A DNA stretch of 64,000 bases from Streptomyces sindenensis (GTDB lineage: Bacteria; Actinomycetota; Actinomycetes; Streptomycetales; Streptomycetaceae): the NCBI RefSeq assembly GCF_014649035.1, contig NZ_BMSG01000002.1, positions 372,001-436,000 on the forward strand, read 5' to 3'. The notes below the pieces were generated by a model, which made no database searches, was not told where the DNA came from, and saw nothing but the letters and a program-made list of their open reading frames with translations. Within the stretch, counting starts at the first letter, position 1. Each line of letters opens with the position of its first letter. The translations under genes were made by a program, and so were the position numbers. Shown here one piece after another: positions 52,894-61,102 of the stretch.

Positions 52894-53499
52894 GTGACTG
52901 TTCCCGCGCCTGCTAAGCCACTACTTTGGTTCGTCGACACGTCTTCCGTGCTGAGTCTTGCGACGGATGACGGGTTGCGAGCGGCCATTCAGCGTGAAGT
53001 CGGCACGCAGCGCCACGTCGTGCTAGACGTTGTCTTCGATGAACTGGAACGCCTGGCAAGTCAAGGCCGCCCGGCCGAGAAGACTCTGGCCGCAGCGGCC
53101 CTGGGGCAACTCGGTTGGCTCGGAGAGCCAGTGGACACGAGCACATTCGTCGACCCGGAGCGCGTTGCAGAGATTCAGGATGTCCTGCGTAGCGGACGGG
53201 TGCTGAAGCACCCGGGGGAGCATTGGGCAGAGTCAGTGATCATGGCCATGGCCGAGCGGTTGGCCGAGGTGGATCCGTACCTACTCTGCGAGGACTACAA
53301 CGCGCGCATCGAGTCTATCCACCACAACCTGACCCCCTTAAGCGTCCATAAGCTGCTCTCGCAGATGGTTCGTAAGGATCGCCTCTCCGCTGCGGATGCG
53401 GTCTCCTTTGCCAGCGCCGTCCAGGCCGCTGAGCGAGGAAGTGACTACACCGCAGCGGATTTCATATCCGGGAGGTTGGGTCGCGTGGGCCGCCCGTAG
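52894..53499 (+). CDS. PIN-like protein paired with the ImmA regulator
   Basis: 201 residues from the GTG at 52894 with GGGAG upstream. LLWFVDTSSVLSLATDDGL opens like a PIN-domain strand with its first Asp; VVLDVVFDELERLA supplies further acidic residues and LLCEDYNARIESI another. The C-terminal part KDRLSAADAVSFASAVQAAERG is helical. Close spacing to the Xre-ImmA gene suggests a toxin or effector controlled by that protein. Codon bias matches its partner. I do not recognise a named family. Confidence 0.7.
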   Translation: MTVPAPAKPLLWFVDTSSVLSLATDDGLRAAIQREVGTQRHVVLDVVFDELERLASQGRPAEKTLAAAALGQLGWLGEPVDTSTFVDPERVAEIQDVLRSGRVLKHPGEHWAESVIMAMAERLAEVDPYLLCEDYNARIESIHHNLTPLSVHKLLSQMVRKDRLSAADAVSFASAVQAAERGSDYTAADFISGRLGRVGRP

Positions 53500-53572
53500 C
53501 CCAGGCAGCCCTGCAGCCTCTAAGTTGATCTGCTTGAGTTGCGGGCACTTGGCCTCTGGCGCGAGGGCTGGA

Positions 53573-53689
53573 TCAAGTTCCATGAGTGTCCTGGTTGTTG
53601 GTGATGCCCAGGATGGTGAGTGCTCGTTCGGGTTCGTGGCGGATGGCTCGGGTGGTCTTGGCGATGTTGTCGGCTCCGAGGATCTTCAG
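53573..53689 (-). pseudogene. C-terminal relic of an ISAs1-type transposase
   Basis: 38 codons and a stop encode LGADNIAKTTRAIRHEPERA followed by LTILGITNNQDTHGT, which matches my memory of the C-terminus of Streptomyces ISAs1-family transposases. Nothing of the catalytic domain is left, and no inverted repeats were found. It marks past IS insertion at the edge of the operon to its right. Confidence 0.6.
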
Positions 53690-53732
53690 GCTGGGTGAGA
53701 ACCTCTGCCCGGACGATCTTTCCAGGAGCCAT

Positions 53733-54326
53733 TTATTGGGCAGGTCGCTGAAGGCCGGGCGTCGCTCGTTGACGGACGGGCAGAAGACGGCGCTCGGCGA
53801 ACTGCCAGGGCGCCTTCGCGGCGGTGACGAAGGCGGCGGGGCCTTCTGGGAGATGCGTGAGGACGCCCAAAAGGAGGGTGTGGGAGACGGCCAGGAGGGG
53901 GCCGTGACGCCTGGCGGTGTGGTCGAGGAACGCAGCGCAGCGACGGGCGCGGGTGTGGAGGTCGGTGAGGCTTTCGCCGTCTTCGCAGCGTAGGGAGGGG
54001 TTGGCGAGGCGGCGAGCTCGCCAGGCGCGGTAGGCCGGTGGGTAGGTCTCGGCCGTGCGGCCGAGAACGATGCTCGGTGCGCGCCATTCGGCGAGGAGGC
54101 CGGAGGCGGCCACGATCGGCAGGCCCGTGAGGTGCGAGACGAGGGTGGCGGTCTGACGGGCACGGGGGATCGGGCTGGTGACGATCGCGGTGACGCCCTC
54201 AGGGAGAGGCAAGGAGCGGCGTACCTGCTCGCGGCCCTCCTGCGTGAGGGCGGCTTCGTGCGGGGCGTGGTAGCCGGGGCGGTGACCTTCGTAGGCGCCG
54301 TGGCGCATGAGCCAGATGTCAGCCAA
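53733..54326 (-). CDS. histidine phosphatase family protein
   Basis: 197 residues with the RHG motif at 8-10 (MADIWLMRHGAYEG), a second basic motif TSPIPRARQTATLV, and the late catalytic His in LLAVSHTLLLGVL. It removes phosphate from a small molecule or a nucleotide. It is the last gene of the eight-gene minus-strand operon and overlaps the SDR gene by 8 bp. The tail after residue 175 is basic and poorly conserved. Confidence 0.88.
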   Translation of the reverse strand: MADIWLMRHGAYEGHRPGYHAPHEAALTQEGREQVRRSLPLPEGVTAIVTSPIPRARQTATLVSHLTGLPIVAASGLLAEWRAPSIVLGRTAETYPPAYRAWRARRLANPSLRCEDGESLTDLHTRARRCAAFLDHTARRHGPLLAVSHTLLLGVLTHLPEGPAAFVTAAKAPWQFAERRLLPVRQRATPGLQRPAQ

Positions 54327-55080
54327 GGATCCAGCCTCCGTCGACGCGCAGGGTCTGGCCGGTGATGAATCCAGCGTCGTCGGCTGCGAGGAAGGCGACG
54401 GCCGCGGCGATGTCCTCCGGGCGGCCTCGGCGCTGGACGCACTGGCGGGCGAGTTGCCGGGTGGTCATGGCTTCCGGATCGTCGACGACGCTGTCCTCAG
54501 CGGGGACGCGGATGGAACCGGGGGCGACACAGTTCACGGTGATGCCGGCTGGGCCGAGTTCGCGTGCGAGGGCACGGGTGAGTCCTTCGAGGCCGGCCTT
54601 GGCACTGATGTAGCCGGCGAGGTCGTGACGGCCCGCCGCGGCGAGGACTGAGCCGATGGTGATGATCCGGCCCCAGCCGGCGGCCGTCATGGCAGGGGTC
54701 AGCTCGTGGGCGAGGAGGTAGTGGCTGGTCAGGTTAGAGGCCAGAGCCTCGTCCCAGTGAGCCGGTGTTGTCTCTGTCCACGGGCGGCGGGGGTAGGCGC
54801 CGGCGTTGCTGATCAGGATGTCGATCGGGCCGAGCCGGTCGTGGGCCTGGTGGCATAGGGCGCGCGCGGCCTCGGCGTCGCGGAGGTCGGCTGACAGGGA
54901 GATTGCGGCGCCGCCGCTGCCTGTGATGTGGGCGGCGAGCTCGGCTGCGGCCAGGGCGTCATCAAGGTGCGCGAGGGCTACGGTGGCGCCGTCGGCGGCG
55001 AGATGGCGGGCGATGGCCGAGCCGAGGCCGCCGGTGGCTCCGGTGACCAGGGCGGTGCGGCCGTTCAGGGGGCCGGGCAT
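54319..55080 (-). CDS. short-chain dehydrogenase/reductase (SDR)
   Basis: 253 residues of classical SDR. The NAD(P) motif TGATGGLG is at 13-20, followed by ISNAG, a serine in IITIGSVLAAAG and the catalytic YISAK. The C-terminal FITGQTLRVDGGWILG is typical of FabG-like enzymes. It oxidises or reduces a hydroxyl/keto group. It overlaps the upstream kinase-like gene by 16 bp and the downstream phosphatase by 8 bp, so it works in the operon pathway, perhaps on a sugar. Confidence 0.92.
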   Translation of the reverse strand: MPGPLNGRTALVTGATGGLGSAIARHLAADGATVALAHLDDALAAAELAAHITGSGGAAISLSADLRDAEAARALCHQAHDRLGPIDILISNAGAYPRRPWTETTPAHWDEALASNLTSHYLLAHELTPAMTAAGWGRIITIGSVLAAAGRHDLAGYISAKAGLEGLTRALARELGPAGITVNCVAPGSIRVPAEDSVVDDPEAMTTRQLARQCVQRRGRPEDIAAAVAFLAADDAGFITGQTLRVDGGWILG

Positions 55081-56201
55081 GGCGACTCCAGCGGGCAGAA
55101 GTAGGTGATGGGGTCGAAGGTGGGGCTCATGGCCTCGGCAAGACGGGCGAGCAGGACGAGCCGGTCCTCGGAGGTCAGGTCGGCCAGGTTGTAGACGCCG
55201 AGGATGCGCATGGCGAGGTACGGGCGGAGCAGGTTCGCCAGGTTCTCGCCGGGCCAGAGACGGTCCGCGACTGGTCGTACGAGCTTGTTCCAGTACGCCG
55301 TCACGGCGGCCCGCCGGGTTGCAGAGAGGCGCGGCGTGCAGTCGATGTGGATGGTGCTGGTGGTGTGGTCGATCGCCGCTCGCCGGATCTCGGGGGTGTT
55401 GGCCGGGACGTGGGTGAGGGTGGCGGGGTGGTCGGCGAAGGCGGTCGGGTTGTAGGTGGGTACGAGCCAGCCGCCGAGAGCGGCGGCGTACCAGAGGAAG
55501 TTGGCGAACTCGCCGGGGATGCTGTTCATCCCGGCGGTGTCGTAGTCGAACCAGGCGAGCGGGTGGGCGAGGTTGACGTCGGTGGGGTCGCCCTGAGTGA
55601 TGCCCGCCCAGACCGGCTCTGCCGTGGCGAAGTGCGCGCGCAGCCAGCGGAGGGTGGCAGCCCAGTCGAGGCGGTGTCGGCGGCCGTTGATGCTCAGGGT
55701 GTAGGTCCCGAGGCGGGAGACCGGGATGTCGATGAGGCCGTCGGCGATCAGAAAGTCCTTGCCGGCGTAGTACGTGTCGAGTCGGCCGCCGGGTGCCGCG
55801 CGGTCCCAGTACAGCTTGCGGACGACGTGCGCCGGATCAACCGGCCATGCCGTCGTGAGAATGACCTCGCAGTACACGGCCGTGAGTTGGTCCATGTAGG
55901 TGCGGAGGTCACCGCTCGGCTCGACCGCGTTGAGGAGGTCGAGCAGGAGGCCCTGGTCGGTGCCGCCGGGCAGGCGTTCGTACGCGAGGAGATGTCCGCC
56001 TGGCACGCGCAGGTGGGTGTGGAGGGCGGGGACGCGGTAGTGCCGGGCCAGGCGGGCGTGGCCGCGGATCTCCTCGCGAGCCTCGGCCGGGTTGCGGGTG
56101 TACTTCAGGAGCAGCGAGTGGCCGAAGACATCGACCGGGCAGAGCAGGTTGCGGGTGAAGCGTCGCACCGGCCCGACCCGAAGTAGAGGCTGGGAGATCA
56201 T
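55065..56201 (-). CDS. APH-like small-molecule kinase, unknown substrate
   Basis: 378 residues. The C-lobe motifs are QGDPTDVNLAHPLAWFDYDTAGMNSIPGEFANFL (about residues 199-232). They mirror the catalytic HGDxxxxN and metal-binding DxD of aminoglycoside/choline kinase folds, with Gln replacing His. The N-lobe has LLLKYTRNPAEAREEIRGHARL (an ATP-binding Lys and Glu) and LLAYERLPGG. It probably phosphorylates a sugar or alcohol. Its ATG overlaps the GT9 stop (ATGA). Confidence 0.72.
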   Translation of the reverse strand: MISQPLLRVGPVRRFTRNLLCPVDVFGHSLLLKYTRNPAEAREEIRGHARLARHYRVPALHTHLRVPGGHLLAYERLPGGTDQGLLLDLLNAVEPSGDLRTYMDQLTAVYCEVILTTAWPVDPAHVVRKLYWDRAAPGGRLDTYYAGKDFLIADGLIDIPVSRLGTYTLSINGRRHRLDWAATLRWLRAHFATAEPVWAGITQGDPTDVNLAHPLAWFDYDTAGMNSIPGEFANFLWYAAALGGWLVPTYNPTAFADHPATLTHVPANTPEIRRAAIDHTTSTIHIDCTPRLSATRRAAVTAYWNKLVRPVADRLWPGENLANLLRPYLAMRILGVYNLADLTSEDRLVLLARLAEAMSPTFDPITYFCPLESPCPAP

Positions 56202-57358
56202 CGCCCCACCTCGTTGAGTAGTTCGAGGCCGACCTGGGCCAGCGCGGCGGGCGGGAAGGCGTCCATGTGCACGTCCGAGTTCGGGGCGATGGCGTCGCGG
56301 ACGGGGCAGAGGTCGCCCTGATGCATGCGGTCGGACAGGTTGGTGGCGACGGCATGGTGGTGCGACAGGCCGGTGCGCCACTTGCTGTGGCTGTGGCGCG
56401 CGTACAGGCCGATGACCGGCGGTCCGCCGCGATCCTGGCCGCCGCGCGCCATCGCGGCGAGGTGGGTGAGGCCGGTGTCGTTGCCGACGGTCAGGTGGCA
56501 GTGCGGGAAGAGGTCGACGAGGCCGTCGGCTGGCATCCCGTGGATGTGGAGGGCTTGCACGTGACGCCGGGGAGCCTCCGCCGTGACGCGGAGGCCGTCG
56601 CCCGGGTTGCCGCCGATGAGCAGCAGCCGGGCCTGGGCCTGCTGTGCCTCGGCGATGTGCTCGGCGAGGGCGATAAAGCGCTGGGCGGTGTAGTCCTTGC
56701 GCTCCGGCCAACTGGTGGCGGTGATGGCGGCGATGGTCAGACCGCCCAGCCAGCCCACCGAGCGCAGCTCCTCCACGAGGTTGTTCGGCCCGGTCGCGAG
56801 GGTGGGAGCGAACGGAGCCGTGCCGGACAGGCGGATGCCTAGGCGGCGCTCCAGAGCCAGGTAGTGGCGGGCGGGCAGGTCCGGGTGGGCGCGGCCGTCG
56901 CTCGACCAGCACGGCGGGGCGGCTGGGTCGAGCACCAGGCTCACCACCGCCTCCGAGCCGTGCGCCTCAACGCCCGTGCGGTCGCCGATCACGGCTCGCC
57001 AGCCGCTGGGAGCGCTGGCCTGGGGCTGCGTGATCAGCCCCAGGCGGGCGATCAGCCCCGCGTACGGACCCACCGCCCGGACGGCCACGCGTACCGACCG
57101 CAGCCGCATCCAATCGAGGACCGCGCGGACCCCCGACAGTGCGAGGAGCGTGTCACCGAGCTTCCCCTCGAAGGCCACGACGATCTCGCCGCACCCGCTC
57201 AGGCGGTGGACAAGCTCGGCGGAGGCAGCCAGGGGTAGCGGTGCGCCGACGGGAACGCTGTCCCGGTCGTACCCGAGCGGGGTGGTGTGGACGGCCCCGG
57301 CTGGGATGATCAGGGAACCGTGGTGGAACCGGATCCCCGCCGGGGCCAGAGCTGTCAT
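56198..57358 (-). CDS. glycosyltransferase family 9-like protein (heptosyltransferase fold)
   Basis: 386 residues. EIVVAFEGKLGDTLLALSGVRAVLDWM opens the first Rossmann domain, and HLTVGNDTGLTHLAAM (near 285-297), the GT9 donor motif, lies in the second. GT9 enzymes move heptose from ADP-heptose in Gram-negative LPS; finding one in Streptomyces outside LPS suggests transfer of a sugar to a small molecule. It is coupled by ATGA overlaps to both neighbours. Confidence 0.82.
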   Translation of the reverse strand: MTALAPAGIRFHHGSLIIPAGAVHTTPLGYDRDSVPVGAPLPLAASAELVHRLSGCGEIVVAFEGKLGDTLLALSGVRAVLDWMRLRSVRVAVRAVGPYAGLIARLGLITQPQASAPSGWRAVIGDRTGVEAHGSEAVVSLVLDPAAPPCWSSDGRAHPDLPARHYLALERRLGIRLSGTAPFAPTLATGPNNLVEELRSVGWLGGLTIAAITATSWPERKDYTAQRFIALAEHIAEAQQAQARLLLIGGNPGDGLRVTAEAPRRHVQALHIHGMPADGLVDLFPHCHLTVGNDTGLTHLAAMARGGQDRGGPPVIGLYARHSHSKWRTGLSHHHAVATNLSDRMHQGDLCPVRDAIAPNSDVHMDAFPPAALAQVGLELLNEVGR

Positions 57359-57930
57359 TCCGCGCTCTCGATCGTGGTGAGCGAGACGAGCGGCAGACCG
57401 AGGTCGGTGAGCAGGTCGCGGGCTCCGCGGGTCGTGTCCTCCACCAGGCAGGCCGCCACCAGCGGGGCGGCGCCGGCCTCGCGGAGGCGACGGGTGAGGT
57501 CAGCCAGGGTCCGGCCGGTGGTGATCTCGTCGTCCACGATGACGATGCGCTGCCCGGGAGTGATGCCGTACGCGAAGACGTCGGTGCGCATCGCGTGGGG
57601 CTCGCTGAAGCGGACCGCGCCGTCGAGCGGGAGGTGCAGCTTCCAGGCGATCTTGTACGGGAGCTGAGCGGCGCTGGCGAGGGCAACGGTCGGCAGGATG
57701 CCGCCGGCGTCCAGGCCGAGGAGGAAGTCCACGGAGCCGAGTCCGTCCGGCACCTGCTCCTGGAGTAGACGCCAGAGGCCGGCTCCTGTGTGGGCGAGGG
57801 TCTCGGGGTGGACCGGGTTCTCCAGGCCGTCCAAGGAATGGATGACGCGCTCGCGGCGGCTCGTGGCTCCGACGCTGAGCCGTTCGACGATCCGGGCGGT
57901 GAAGGACGGCACGGCGATGGTTTTGGGCAT
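57355..57930 (-). CDS. phosphoribosyltransferase-like protein
   Basis: 191 residues from the ATG at 57930. The PRPP-binding motif RIVIVDDEITTGRTLADL (near 128-140) is intact; the earlier VDFLLGLDAGGILPTVALA is the usual loop. Type I PRTases join PRPP to a base or act as regulators. The conserved DDExxTG suggests catalysis. It overlaps GT9 by 4 bp. The upstream extension of the frame to 58167 is not supported. Confidence 0.9.
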   Translation of the reverse strand: MPKTIAVPSFTARIVERLSVGATSRRERVIHSLDGLENPVHPETLAHTGAGLWRLLQEQVPDGLGSVDFLLGLDAGGILPTVALASAAQLPYKIAWKLHLPLDGAVRFSEPHAMRTDVFAYGITPGQRIVIVDDEITTGRTLADLTRRLREAGAAPLVAACLVEDTTRGARDLLTDLGLPLVSLTTIESAE

Positions 57931-57977
57931 GGCGAAGCTCCTGTCGGACGGAGAACGAGGAGGGAGAGGGAGCCTGT

Positions 57978-59777
57978 TCAGGCGGCGAGCTGGACGGCGT
58001 ACCAGGTGAGGAGCTGGTCGACTGCCATGGTGACGGGCTTGAGGACGAGGCCGGCCTCGCCGTCGCGCCAAGCGCTGGAGATCTCGGCCAGAGAGGGCAC
58101 CGAGAGAGCCGTCAGGCCCGGCATGCGGGAGGCTGCGGCGAGGATCCGATCGGGGCCGGACTCCCACTGGTTGTGCTCGCGCAGGAGCAGGCGGCAGGCG
58201 AGCACGAGGTGCTTGTAGAGCTGCCGCAGTGCGGTCGGCCCCGCGTCGGCGCGCAGACGGCGCATGGTCAGTATGACCTGGGGGAGTTCCCGGACAGCGG
58301 CGAACGCCAGCTCGCCTCGGCTGATCGTCGGCAGTTCGAGGGTGGGTGCGGCATGCAGAACAGGGCTGCCCTGCTGGAGCTGGTGGATGACGAACGCCAG
58401 GCGCGGCGTGAGGCGCCGGGCGGTCAGTTCGCCGGGGGTGACGAGGGTGGGGCCGAGGGAGGCCGCACCGCCGAGGGCGGTCCGGTACTGCTCCAGGGCC
58501 TCGTGGACCCGGCCGATGGCCTCGTGCTCGGCGATCACGAGGAGGTCCAGGTCGGACCAGCCGGCGATCCAGCTGCCCTCGCCGGGACTGCCGGTCAGTG
58601 CGGCGAGCCGTACGCCGGGGCCGTAGGCCCGTACCGCGTCGGTGAAGTCGGCCGTCGCCGAGGCTATGGCGGCAGGCAGTCCCAGCCCGTACGGAGTGGC
58701 CGCGCGCAGCGCCGTGGATGCGGGCGGGGCGGCGATGCGCCGGAGCCGGGCGCGGAGGGCGGCGATGCTGCCGGTGTTGTCGATGACGTGGTCGGCGAGC
58801 GCGGCGACCTGATGGGCGCCACGGCTCATCTTTATCTCGTCCTTCGCGGCGACGGCCTGTGCCGGAGTACCGGACCGCTCGACGCGAATGGCGAAGGAGG
58901 CGTCCAGGTAGACGATCTGGAGTGCGTCGCCCATGAGCCGCTTGAGCTCGGCGATCGAGGCGTCGTCGTGGACGGACTCGATGGTGAACAGCTCCGTGTC
59001 GACGTGCGCGTCCGCGAAACGGTTCAGCTCACCGAGCAGCAGCTCGGCCTGCCGACGGGACGACAGGGCGTACGGGTCCGCGAGACCCTCCCGATGGGCC
59101 GCCTGCCGCAACAGGAAGCCGATCTTGAAGCGTTGCGCACCGCAGGTGCGCTGGACGAACTCGGCGCTGGTGCTCTTGCCGCACTCGCTCAGTCCACCGA
59201 AGGCGAGGACCCGGCGCAGCCGCCGACTCGGCTTGATCTCTGCGGGGGCGGCGTCGTCCCGGCCGTACAGCTTGAAGCGAGCCGGTACGGGGAGCCGGCG
59301 GCGGCCTGCGACGACGTCGGAGACCAGCGCGTCGAGGGCGGCGCACAGTTCCTCGCGCTGGCCGTGAAGGGCGGGGACACGTCGGCGGGCCAACTCGTCC
59401 CGGGCAGCTGCCCGTTCGCTGTGCCAGATCCTCAGTGTCAGCACCGAGAGGCGGTCGATGACGGAGGCGAGCGTCTCGGTGTGCAGCGGTACGTCGGCGC
59501 GGCCTGCGTCGGCCAGCGAGCCGAGGACCTCGTCAGCCCGCTCGGCGAGCAGGTTCCGTTCGGCATTGAGCTGGTCGATCTCGCGCTTGCAGTCGGCGAC
59601 CTGGGCGGCGGAGAGTAAGGCGCTGCGCACCCGGTCCTCGGTGTCCCACAGGCGCCCGTTGACGGTGTGGAGCCGGGTGATGGTGTCGTCCAGGCGGTTC
59701 CGGTCCTTGTCCTGGAGCGCTGCCACGGTGCGGGACAGACTGGGCGGCAGGACCAGGGGCGGGGAGTTCTGCGTCAT
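57978..59777 (-). CDS. fusion: DUF4254-like, P-loop kinase-like, nucleotidyltransferase
   Basis: 599 residues from the ATG at 59777. Part 1 (about 17-150) resembles DUF4254: HTVNGRLWDTEDRVRSALL, ADCKREIDQLNAERN and LHTETLASVIDRLSVLTLRIWH. Part 2 (about 190-360) has a P-loop FGGLSECGKSTSAEFV and looks like a dephospho-CoA/adenylate-kinase-type NTPase. Part 3 (about 385-599) has the nucleotidyltransferase motif GSPGEGSWIAGWSDLDLLVI and a helical tail. Its start overlaps the stop of the TMK-like gene (ATGA). I know of no characterised protein with this order of parts; the reaction is unknown. Confidence 0.72.
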   Translation of the reverse strand: MTQNSPPLVLPPSLSRTVAALQDKDRNRLDDTITRLHTVNGRLWDTEDRVRSALLSAAQVADCKREIDQLNAERNLLAERADEVLGSLADAGRADVPLHTETLASVIDRLSVLTLRIWHSERAAARDELARRRVPALHGQREELCAALDALVSDVVAGRRRLPVPARFKLYGRDDAAPAEIKPSRRLRRVLAFGGLSECGKSTSAEFVQRTCGAQRFKIGFLLRQAAHREGLADPYALSSRRQAELLLGELNRFADAHVDTELFTIESVHDDASIAELKRLMGDALQIVYLDASFAIRVERSGTPAQAVAAKDEIKMSRGAHQVAALADHVIDNTGSIAALRARLRRIAAPPASTALRAATPYGLGLPAAIASATADFTDAVRAYGPGVRLAALTGSPGEGSWIAGWSDLDLLVIAEHEAIGRVHEALEQYRTALGGAASLGPTLVTPGELTARRLTPRLAFVIHQLQQGSPVLHAAPTLELPTISRGELAFAAVRELPQVILTMRRLRADAGPTALRQLYKHLVLACRLLLREHNQWESGPDRILAAASRMPGLTALSVPSLAEISSAWRDGEAGLVLKPVTMAVDQLLTWYAVQLAA

Positions 59778-60421
59778 CGGGGACTCCCGTCGATGAGTCG
59801 GCTGAGGCCGAGGCAATCGAGCACATCGCTGTGCACGGCGTCCAAGGAGCGGCCCTCGCAGTCGACGACCGCGGTGAACGCACCATGGTCGACCTGGTGG
59901 AGCAGGACCGCGTGCAGCGTCTTCTGGTACTCCGGGTAGATCCCGGTCCAGGGGCGGCCCTCGCGGGCGCTGGTGATGGCGTAACTGCGTTCGGCGTCGG
60001 ACGACGGGAGCAGGAGGATGGAGGTCTCGGGTGTGGCGGCCCGCGAACCGGTGATTCCCGTCACGGTCTTGAACGCCTCGCCGACGGTCAGCCCGTCCTT
60101 GACTACGCAGGTCGCAGCGGCCACGGCGAGAAGCATGGGCAGGCCCCGGTCCAGCAGACCCGTTCGCCCGCCCTCACGTGCGGCGGCCCGCTTGGCATGA
60201 CCGGCGAGCAGCATCTCGGTCAGCTCGACCGTCGTGGACGTTTCGAACCACCACCGGGCGTAGCCGTCGACGGCCACCCGTGCCCAGGGCTCGGGATCGT
60301 GCTCGTGGACCGCGCCCAGCGACTGGAAGCTGTCCCATTGTCCGGCCAGCCGCACCAGGTGGGTCGTCTTGCCGACGTTGTCAGGGCCGTTGAGGCTGAC
60401 GAAGTCCGGGGCTCGCGTCAT
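59774..60421 (-). CDS. thymidylate-kinase-like P-loop kinase
   Basis: 215 residues. Walker A is SLNGPDNVGKTTHLVRL (GPDNVGKTT at about 12-20), with a DRG motif in GLLDRGLPMLLAVA typical of dTMP-kinase-like folds and LLLPSSDAERSYAI for the lid region. It phosphorylates a nucleotide or related monophosphate, but the usual TMK residues are only partly present. It starts 3 bp after the NUDIX gene. Confidence 0.8.
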   Translation of the reverse strand: MTRAPDFVSLNGPDNVGKTTHLVRLAGQWDSFQSLGAVHEHDPEPWARVAVDGYARWWFETSTTVELTEMLLAGHAKRAAAREGGRTGLLDRGLPMLLAVAAATCVVKDGLTVGEAFKTVTGITGSRAATPETSILLLPSSDAERSYAITSAREGRPWTGIYPEYQKTLHAVLLHQVDHGAFTAVVDCEGRSLDAVHSDVLDCLGLSRLIDGSPR

Positions 60422-60424
60422 CGC

Positions 60425-60892
60425 TCACGCCTCGCGGATCGGGGTGTCGAGTACGGAGGTGATCGCGTACGTGTTGGCGGCGATGAACTCGGCGAGCTCC
60501 GGGGGCATCAGATTCAGTTCGCGGACTGCCCCGCTGGTGAAGGGGACTCGTACGACCTCGTACTCGCCCCGCTCCGGTTTCGCGAACTCCGTTCCCGTAC
60601 GCGAGGCCAGGTCCATCGACTCCAGGCGCGCGGCGAAGATGTGCTGGACGCCGACGCCACCCTCCAGCTGGTCGGTGATCAGGTGGACCAGTTCGGCGCG
60701 CGCCAGCTTGCCGCCGAGCTCCTCGAACACCTCGCGGTGCAGAGCCGATTCGATGGTCGCGTCGTCCGTCTCGACCCCTCCGCCGACCGTCACCCAGTAC
60801 GGCTTCCTGCCCGGCTTGGTGCGCTTGATCAGGACCAGTTCGTCGCCGTCGAGGAGGATGGCGCGGGCGTTGCGCTTGACGATGTCGGTCAT
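60425..60892 (-). CDS. NUDIX hydrolase, first gene of the eight-gene operon
   Basis: 155 residues. The NUDIX box runs from GGGVETDDATIESAL to HREVFEELGG (residues about 37-61), with all key glutamates. The N-terminal NARAILLDGDELVLIKRT is typical of nucleotide-sugar or NDP hydrolases. It would remove a nucleoside diphosphate-linked group or sanitise precursors. It is divergent from the Xre regulator at 61103. Confidence 0.9.
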   Translation of the reverse strand: MTDIVKRNARAILLDGDELVLIKRTKPGRKPYWVTVGGGVETDDATIESALHREVFEELGGKLARAELVHLITDQLEGGVGVQHIFAARLESMDLASRTGTEFAKPERGEYEVVRVPFTSGAVRELNLMPPELAEFIAANTYAITSVLDTPIREA

Positions 60893-61102
60893 GCCGGTTG
60901 CTCCTTCTGGTGGTGGTGCAGGAGAGAACGACGGAGAGGCTGTCTGGTGGTGGTCGGCCCCGGCGCGGTGGATTCAGCATGGAGCAAGACGGTTGCAGAG
61001 TGTGATGTACGGATGCTGCAGCAATGCCGCAGCGCTGCTGAACAAGGCTGGCTACGCTGGTCGTTCGGTCGTTTCGCCAGGTGATGGACAGGGGGTGCCA
61101 CG
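60893..61102. promoter_or_regulatory. divergent promoter region of the operon and its Xre gene
   Basis: 210 bp between the NUDIX and Xre starts. A TACGCT -10-like box at 61053-61058 faces the Xre gene. GC-rich half-dyads with GCTGCAGCA and GCAGCGCTGC at about 61010-61040 could bind a regulator. A GGTGGTGG-type repeat occurs near 60910 and 60945. No gene seen. Confidence 0.45.

Noticed and set aside
54319..60892. Reading the GT9 operon as an LPS or ADP-heptose pathway
   Set aside because: No GmhA, HldE or GmhB-type genes were recognised and Streptomyces has no LPS; only the fold is shared.
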